Shown: in pieces, positions 8,733 through 18,000 of the stretch
How the letters are laid out: each line of letters opens with the position of its first letter
Position numbering within the stretch: the stretch's first letter is position 1
NCBI RefSeq assembly: GCF_016899425.1
Contig: NZ_CP045996.1
Location: 1,116,001-1,180,000, forward strand
Length of the DNA: 64,000 bases
Source of the DNA: Burkholderia sp. MS389
Lineage (GTDB): Bacteria > Pseudomonadota > Gammaproteobacteria > Burkholderiales > Burkholderiaceae
Direction of reading: 5' to 3'
Program-made: the position numbers and the translations under genes
The notes under the pieces: model-generated
Database searches by the model: none
Told to the model about the DNA's origin: nothing
The model's input: only the letters and a program-made list of their open reading frames with translations

Positions 8733-8931
8733 GGTTTTAATTATATTTGGAAAACATGAATTTTCTTTAACGCTCTAAAATCGATCAAGTCTCCCGTGAC
8801 AATCCGCAACACCTCGCCACCCAATCATCTTAATTAGATTATTCCAGTTGCAAAATCGATGACCACCTTTCCGTTCATGCGGACGCGGTTCACCGGGATG
8901 ACGGCCCCGAAGCGCGGCAGCTGGGCGTATT

Positions 8932-8958
8932 AAAAAAAGACCCGCGCGAGGCGGGTCC
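8932..8958 (-). terminator. Rho-independent terminator of the adhesin gene
   Basis: On the - strand a GC-rich stem (GACCCGC / GCGGGTC) with a short loop is followed at once by a run of seven T residues. It lies about 43 bases beyond the adhesin stop codon at 9001, in the right orientation to end that transcript. Confidence 0.85.
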
Positions 8959-9000
8959 GGAAATACGGGAGCGGGTTGCCCCGCTCCGCCAGTCAGGCAG

Positions 9001-12000
9001 TTACCACTGATACGATGCCCCCAGGCCGACAGTGTTACCACCGCTCGACAAGCCCACACCGGCCTTCATCTTCAGGTTCTTGTTGATGCGGGCCTCCCCG
9101 CCGAACGCGACCGCCTGATAGCCCTTGTAGCTCGCACTGCCGATACCGAACGACAGCGTCTTGCCAGGGTCGACACCCGGGATCATCGTCAACGCCGTTG
9201 CCGCCGCGATACCCGAATAGGCATTGCGCGATACGCCGTTGATCTGACCTTGCAGCCCGCCAACCGCCCGGTCGAGCTGCCCCTTGGTCGCCGCATCCGA
9301 CGCATTCACGCCATCCGCGATATTGACGATCCGGCGCTTGCCCTGGTCGGAGCCGTCACCGAACGAGACCGTGTTGTCCTCGTTCGCGACGGAGCCTGCA
9401 CCAATCGCAACGCTGTTGTCGCCGCGGGCCTTCGCACCCTGACCGATCGCCGTGCTGTTCTCGCCGCGAGCCGACGCGTCCTGGCCGATCACGGTGCTAT
9501 TGGCCGCGTGCGCATCAGCACCTGCGCCAATCGCCGTGCCGCCCGCGGCGCGCACCGTCGCGTTCGCGCCGACTGCCGTGGCGTTGCCAGCGTCGTCGTT
9601 GATCGTCGAGCCCGACCCCATCGCGACGTTGTCGCTGCCGTTGCCGGATTGGGCCGCCGTCACCGCCTGGCCTGCTTCGCCCGAACCGCTGATCAGGTCG
9701 TTGCCGACCGTACGGCGCGAGTCACCGCCCGAACCGCCGGTGGTTTCAATCTTGCTGACGCGATCGTCCATCGTGCCCAAGCGGTTTTCGAAGTCGTCTT
9801 TCAGCGACGACAACTGGCCGTAGTTCACTGCGTCGTACTGGCTCTTGCCGTCTGCAACGTTGGTCAGCATCACCGGCGCCGCCGCAGGGCCGCCCAGCGT
9901 CACCGAACCGTAGTTCGGGTTGCCGTGCGAGTCGACGTCGTAGCGCACCGCCAGCGAATCGGTGGCGCCATACGCCGCAGCCGCCTGCACCGCCTGCGAG
10001 ACGGTCGCATACTTGTGACCGCCCACTTCGATCGAAGTGACGGCAACCTGTCCGTTTTCATCGACGGTCGTGTCGCCTCCGATCGCATTCGCGACGCTTG
10101 TGGCTGTGCCGTGCAGTTGCGAGCCGTTCACCGCATCGGTGCTCGTCGCGCTTACCGCGCCGGTTGCCACATTGTGCAGGCCAACAGGTGCACCGGCATC
10201 CCCGAGCGTGACCGACGCATGATTCGCCGAGCCGTCTTCATTGCGATCGTAGCGCACCGATGCGATCGCGTGCCCGGTTTCCGGATCGATCAGACCGCTG
10301 TTCTCGATCGTATCCTTCAGGGTCGAGATGTCGCCCGTGTTGGCCGTCACCCGCCCGTCGAGGTTGTCGATCGCCGCACCGACACTGTTCACCGTCGTCG
10401 TGCCGCCCGCGAGCGAGTAGCTCGGCGCGGAGATCGTGCCGTCGGCGCCTGCCTGCGAGCCGCCGCCGAGCGCAGTGGCCATGCTCTGCGACGCACCATA
10501 CAGTTGCGAGCCGTTCACCGCTTCCATGCTCGTCGCATTCACGGCGCCGGCAGCAACGTTCTTCAGCGTCGAGCCTTTCTCGCCAGCCAGCGTGACCGTG
10601 CTCTTCGCCGCATCGTCGTACGCCACCGCGTTCGGATCCGTACCGCTACCGCCGCCGCTTGCCGCTGCTGCCGCGATCGCGTCGCCGACGTTACCGTAGG
10701 TCTTGTCGCCGACGTGATACTTCGGCGCCGTCACGCTGCCATCGGCGCCGATGCCGGCACCGCCGCCCAGCGCGGTCGTTACGCCGCTCAGCTGCGCGAC
10801 GTTCACCGCGTCGGTGCCTTGCGTACCCGCCGCAACATTCACGATCTGGCGCTCGCTTCCAGCGCTACCCACCGAAACGGTATTGGCTCGCGTCGCCTTG
10901 GCGCCTGCGCCCAGCGCCACGGCACCGTTCGCCGCGCCTTCCACGCTCGTATTGGCACCCAGCGCCATCGCATTGGTCACGTTCGGTGCAACGCTCGCAC
11001 CCGTACCCAGCGCAATGCCGTTGATCGCGCCTACTGCGGCTTCCGCTGCATTGCCGATCGCGATCGAGCTTTCACCGATCGCCTTGATGCCGTTATTGCC
11101 GACCGCGACCGCGTTCTCGCCGTTTGCCTTCGCGTTCGAGCCGATCGCCAGCGCTCCCGCGCCATTGGTCGTCACCTTCGAACCGATGGCCACCGAGTAC
11201 GCCTGGTCCGCGCCCGTTTGCGCCATATTGCCGATCGCAACCGATTCGTCCGACAGCGCCCCGGTATTCAGGCCGAGCGCGATCGCGTTCGCCCCTGCCG
11301 CATGAGCCTCCACGCCGATCGCGGCGGCCGTCGTGGTATCCGGATCGCCCCCGCTGATACTCGCCGAGTTCGTCCCCCCCATACCGTCGACCACGACCAG
11401 GGAATTCGGCTCGTCCGAATCCGCAAGCGCGTTGACCCGAGACAACAGGTGCGACTGCTCAGCTGCGACACGGGATTTCAGTTTGCCCAGCGCCTCGAAC
11501 AACTGCGATCCATTGATCGCATCCGTACTCCTGGCGGTGACGTCCCCCGCTTTCACGTGGACGATCTTGCGTTCGGTCCCGTCATCACCAACGGACACCG
11601 TCATCGCTTCGTTCGCGACGGAATTGGCACCCAGCGCAACCGATCCGCTCGCCAGCGCACGCGCACCGGTACCCAGCGCCAATGTATTCGAACCGCCTGC
11701 CAGGGCCTTTGAACCGATCGCAACAGACTGAGCGCCGGTGGCGGTCGCCGGTGCGCCGCTGGCCCGGACCTTGATGTACTTCAGATCGATGTTGCCTTCA
11801 GCCAGCTCGCGCTTCACATCGGACAACCCGGTGTTCAGCTGACCCAGGTTCACCGCGTCAGTATCATCCACGCCTGCTGCGACGTTCTTCAACGCCACCG
11901 GATCTTTTGCACCCGCACCGCCAAGCGTCACCGAGCCACGATCTGCCGTGCCGTCCTCCTTACGGTCATACGTCACCGCCGCGATCACCTTGCCCGTGTC

Positions 12001-15000
12001 CTTGTCCACCAGACCGGATTCGGCAATATCGTCTTGCAGCTTCTCGACGTTCGTCGCGTTCGTCGTCACACGGCCGTCAAGGTTCGACACCGCGTCGCCA
12101 ACGTTATGCGCGGTCGTCTTGCCGCCGTCCAGCGTGTACGCCGGGGCCGTCAGCTTGCCTGCGGCGTCCACCGTCGAACCGCCGCCCAGCGCGCTCGCCA
12201 CGCTCTGCGACGTGCCGTACAGCTGCGAGCCGTTCACCGCTTCCATGCTCGTTGCATTCACGGCGCCCGCTGCAACGTTCTTCAGCGCCGTGCCTTGCTC
12301 GCCAGCCAGCGTGACCGTGCTCTTCGCCGCATCGTCATATGCAACCGCGTTCGGGTCCGTACTGCTACCCATTTCGGCTGCGGCAACGATCGCATCACCC
12401 ACGTTACCGTAGGTCTTATCGCCGACGTGGTAGTTGGGTGCCGTCACCTTGCCCGCCGCGTCTACCGTCGAACCGCCACCCAGCGCGCTTGCCACGCTCT
12501 GCGACGTGCCGTACAACTGCGAACCGTTCACCGCTTCCATGCTCGTGGCGTTTACCGCACCGGCCGCGACGTTCTTCAACGCCACCGGATCTTTTGCACC
12601 CGCACCGCCCAGCGTCACCGAGCCACGATCTGCCGTGCCGTCCTCCTTACGGTCGTACGTCACCGCTGCGATCACCTTGCCCGTGTCCTTGTCGATCAGA
12701 CCGGATTCGGCAATATCGTCTTGCAGCTTCTCGACGTTCGTCGCGTTCGTCGTCACACGGCCGTCCAGGTTCGACACCGCGTCGCCAACGTTGTGCGCGG
12801 TCGTCTTGCCGCCGTCCAGCGTATACGCCGGTGCCGTCAACTTGCCTGCCGCGTCCACCGTCGAACCGCCCCCCAGTGCGCTTGCCACGCTCTGCGACGT
12901 GCCGTACAGCTGCGAGCCGTTCACCGCTTCCATGCTCGTCGCATTCACCGCGCCGGCCGCAACGTTCTTCAGCGTCGTGCCTTGCTCGCCAGCCAGCGTG
13001 ACCGTGCTCTTCGCCGCATCGTCATATGCAACCGCGTTCGGATCCTTGCTGCTACCAATCTCAACCGCGGCCGTAATCGCATCACCCACGTTACCGTAGG
13101 TCTTGTCGCCGACGTGGTACTTCGGCGCAGTCACGCTGCCATCGGCACCGATGCCCGCGCCACCGCCGAGTGCGGTCGTTACGCCGCTCAGTTGCGCCAC
13201 GTTCACCGCGTCGGTGCCTTGCGTACCCGCCGCAACGTTCACGATCTGGCGCTCGCTTCCCGTGTTACCCACCGAAATGGTATTGGCTCGCGTCGCCTTC
13301 GCTCCTGCGCCCAGCGCCACGGCACCATTCGCCTTGTCGTCCACGCTCGTATTGGCACCCAGCGCCATCGCATTGGTCACGTTCGGCGCAACGCTCGCAC
13401 CCGTACCCAGCGCAATGCCATTGGTCGCCCCTACTGCGGCTTCTGCTGCATTGCCGATCGCGATCGAGCTTTCACCGATCGCCTTGATGCCGTTATTGCC
13501 GACCGCGACCGCGTTCTCGCCGTTTGCCTTCGCGTTCGAGCCGATCGCCAGCGCTCCCGCGCCATTGGTCGTCACCCATGAACCGATGGCCACCGAGTAC
13601 GATTGATCCGAGCCTGTTTGCGCCATATTGCCGATCGCAACCGATTCGTTCGACAGCGCCCCGGTGTTCAGGCCGAGCGCAATCGCGTTCGCCCCGGCCG
13701 CATGCGCGTCTACACCGATCGCGGCGGCTGTCGTGCTTTCCGGATCGCCCGTCGCGATGCTCGCGGTGTTGAACCGACTACCGTCCGAACCCATACCATC
13801 GATCGTGACGAAGCTCGAGCCTTTACCACCACCGCCGCCGCTGGCTGCCGCGGCCGCAATCGCGTCACTGACGTTACCGTAGGTCTTGCTGCCGACGCGG
13901 ATCGTCGGCGCCGTCACCTTGCCGGCCGCGTCCACCGTCGAACCACCGCCCAGCGCGCTCGCCACACTCTGCGACGTACCGTACAGCTGCGAACCGTTCA
14001 TCGCTTCCATGCTCGTCGCATTCACCGCACCGGCTGCAACGTTCTTCAACGTCGCGCCTTTCTCGCCGGACAGCGTGACCGCGGTCTTGGCTGCATCGTC
14101 GTACAAGACCGCATTTGAATCCGTACCGCCGCCCCCGCTCGCTGCCGCGGCTGCGAGCGCGTCACCGACGTTACCGTAGGTCTTTTCGCCGATGCGATAC
14201 TTCGGTGCCGTCACGCTGCCATCCGCGCCGATGCCCGCACCACCGCCCAGCGCCGTGGTAACGCCTTTCACCTGGCCCACGTTCGCCGCATCGGTGTCGC
14301 CGATGCCCATCGCAACGTTCTTCAACGCCACCGGGGCCTTTGCGTCCGCGCCGCCAAGGGTCACCGAACCGCGATCCGCCGTGCCGTCTGTCTTGCGGTC
14401 GTAAGTCAGCGCCGCAATCGCCTTGCCCGTGTCCTTGTCCACCAGACCGGATTCGGCAATATCGCCTTGCAATTTCTCGAGGTTCGTCGCGTTCGTCGTC
14501 ACACGGACGTCCAGGTTCGACACCGCGTCGCCAACGTTTTTCGCCTTGGTCTTGCCGCCGTCCAGCGTGTACGTCGGCGCCGTCACCGTACCGCCCGCGT
14601 CCACAGTCGAATCACCGCCCAGCGCACTCGCCACACTCTGCGACGCGCCGTACAGCTGCGAGCCGTTCACCGCATCCGTGCTCGTCTTGGCCACCGCGCC
14701 ATCTGCAACGTTCTTCAACGCAACCGGCGCTGCCACGTCCGCGCCGCCCAGCGTCACCGAGTTGCCATGCGCCGTGCCGTCGTTACGGTCGTACGTCACC
14801 GCCGCAAGCACCTTGCCCGTGTTCTTGTCCACCAGACCCGAATCAGCAAAATCGCCTTGCAGTTTCTCTACGTTTGTCGTGTTCGTCGTCACACGGCCGT
14901 CGAGATTCGACACGGCTTCGCCAACGTTTTTCGCACTGGTCTTGTCGCCGTCCAGCTTATACGTCGGCGCCGTCACCTTACCGGTTTCGTCTACCTTCGA

Positions 15001-18000
15001 CTCACCACCCAGCGCGCTCGCCACACTTTGCGCGGCGCCATACAGCTGCGAACCGTTCACCGCTTCCGTGCTATCCGCATTCACCGCGCCCGCTGCAACT
15101 TTCTTCAGCGTCGTGCCTTTCTCGCCAGACAGCGTGACTGCGCTCTTGGCTGCATCGTCGTACACAACCGCATTCGAATCCGTACCACCGCCACCGCTTG
15201 CTGCCGCGGCTGCAAGCGCGTCACCCACATTAGCGTAGGTCTTGTCACCGATGTGATACGTCGGTGCCTTCACGCTGCCGTCGGCGCCGATACCCGCATC
15301 ACCACCCAATGCCGTGGTGATGCCCTTCATCTGGCCTACGTTCACTGCGTCGGTATCCGAAATCCCGCCTGCAACGTTCTTCAACGCCACCGGCGCTACT
15401 GCGCCGGCACCGCCAAGCGTCAACGAACCGCGATCCGTCGTGCCGTCTGCCTTGCGGTCGTACGTCAGCGCCGCGATCGCCTTGCCCGTGTCCTTGTCGA
15501 TCAAACCGGACTCGGCAATATCGCCTTGCAGTTTCTCAACGTTCGTCGCGTTCGTCGTCACGCGGCCGTCCAAATTCGACATCGCGTCGCCAACGTTGTG
15601 TGCGGTGGTCTTGCCGCCGTTCAGCGTGTACGTCGGCGCCGTCAGCTTGCCTGCTGCATCCACCGTCGAACCGCCGCCCAGCACACTCGCCACGCTTTGC
15701 GCGGCGCCATACAGCTGCGAACCGTTCACCGCGTCCGTGCTATCCGCATTCACAGCGCCAGCTGCAACGTTCTTCAGCGTCGTGCCTTGCTCGCCAGACA
15801 GCGTGATCGCGCCTTTGGCCTTGTCGTCGTACGAAACTGCATTCGGATTCGTACCGCCACCGCCACCGCTTTCCGCCGCAGCCGTGATCGCGTCACCGAC
15901 GTTACCGTAGGTTTTGTCGCCGACGTGATACTTCGGTGCCGTCACGCTGCCATCGGCGCCGATGCCGGCACCGCCACCCAGCACCGTCGTTACGCCACTG
16001 AGCTGCGTCACGTTCACCGCGTCGGTGCCTTGCGTACCCGCCGCGACGTTCACGATCTGGCGCTCGCTTCCGGCATTACCCACCGAAACGGTATTGGCGC
16101 GCGTCGCCTTGGAACCGGTACCCAGTGCGACCGCACTATTCGCGCCTTTTTCGACGCTGGCATTTGCGCCCAGCGCCATCGAGTCGGCCACGTTGCGTGC
16201 AACACTCGCGGACGCGCCCAGCGCAATGCCATTGGTCGCACCTGCTGCGGAGCTGGCCTTGTTACCGAGCGCAATGGAATTCGTGCCGATTGCCGCCACG
16301 CCGTTATTGCCGAGCGCGATCGCGTTGTCACCGTTTGCCCGCGCCTGCGAACCCACGGCAAGGGCGCTTTCCCCGTTGGTCGTCACATTCGACCCGATGG
16401 CCACCGAATTGGCTTGGCCGGCACCCGTTTGGGCCATGTTACCGATGGCCACTGCGCCATCCGAGTACGCGTAGCTACGCACGCCGAGGGCGACCGCATT
16501 CGCGCCTGAGGCAATGGAACCTACACCGATCGCGGCGGCAGTGTCGCTCGCCGGATCGCCGCCGACGATGTTCGCGGTATTTTCCTGACTACCGTCCGCT
16601 CCCGCACCGGCAACTTGCAGGAATTTCGATGGGTCGACCGATGCCAAGTCTGTCTTGGCTGCAAGGACGTTAGCCGTCAGCGAGCCATGTCGCGACCTGA
16701 GTTCCGACGAGAGCTTGTCGGTCCGGTCGGTCATCTTTTCGACCGCTTCGGTCAGTTGATTCACGTTGACTGCGTCGGTATCTTCCGTACCATCGGCCAC
16801 ATTCGAAATGCGACGTTCGCGACCGACGTCGCCAACCGATACCTGGTTCGCCTCCGTAGCAACCGAATTGAAGCCGATCGCAACCGAGTTGAGTCCATTC
16901 GCACGTGAACCCGTACCCAAGGCCAGCGAGCCATTTCCGGTCGCGTTTGCTCCCGAGCCGATCGCGACGGTATTGGTTCCCATGGCATTTGCGGCTTGCC
17001 CCGTTGCCTTGACCTTGATGTAGCGCATCGACAGGCTGCCGTCCGAGAGCGAATCGCGAATCGACTTCGTTGCATCCGACAATTGGCCGACGTTCACTGC
17101 GTCTGCATCGTCAACGCCCGCTGCAACGTTCTTCAACGTCGTGCCTTTCTCGCCAGCCAGCGTAATCGCGCCTTTGGTCTTGTCGTCGTATGAGACCGCG
17201 TTCGGATTCGCGCCGCCACCGCCGCCGGTTTCCGCCGCAGCCGTAATCGCGTCACCGACGTTACCGTAGGTCTTGTCACCGACGTGGTACTTCGGTGCCG
17301 TCACGTTGCCATCGGCGCCGATGCCCGCACCACCGCCCAGTACCGTGGTAATGCCTTTCAATTGATTCACGTTCACTGCATCGGTGTCAGTCGTACCGAC
17401 TGCAACGTTCTTCAAGGCCACCGGCGCTGCCGCGCCCGCACCGCCGAGCGTCACCGAGCCGCGATCCGCCGTGCCGTCTTCCTTGCGGTCGTACGTCAGC
17501 GCCGCAATTGCCTTGCCCGTGTCCTTGTCCACCAGACCGGAACCGGCAATATCGCCTTGCAGTTTCTCGACGTTCGTCGCGTTCGTCGTCACGCGGCCGT
17601 CCAGGTTCGAGAATGCGTCGCCAACGTTGTGCGCGGTGGTCTTGCCGCCGTCCAGCGTATACGCCGGTGCCGTCAACTTGCCTGCTGCGTCGACCGTCGA
17701 ACCGCCGCCCAGCGCGCTTGCCACGCTCTGCGACGCGCCGTACAGCTGCGAACCATTCACCGCTTCCATGCTCGTCGCGTTCACCGCGCCGGCCGCGACG
17801 TTCTTCAGCGTCGTGCCTTTCTCGCCAGCCAGCGTGATAGCCCCTTTGGTCTTGTCGTCATATGAGACCGCGTTCGGATCCGTACCGCTACCGCCGCCGG
17901 TTTCCGCCGCAGCCGTGATCGCGTCACCCACGTTACCGTAGGTCTTGTCACCGACGTGGTACTTCGGCGCCGTCACGCTGCCATTGGCGTCGATGCCTGC

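Noticed and set aside
9250..16509. Long + strand open frames (9250-11712, 12034-13581, 14467-16509) rich in His/Arg/Ala
   Set aside because: They are antisense to the repetitive adhesin gene; GC-rich repeats keep the opposite strand open. Composition is Arg/His-rich with no signal, domain or ribosome site.
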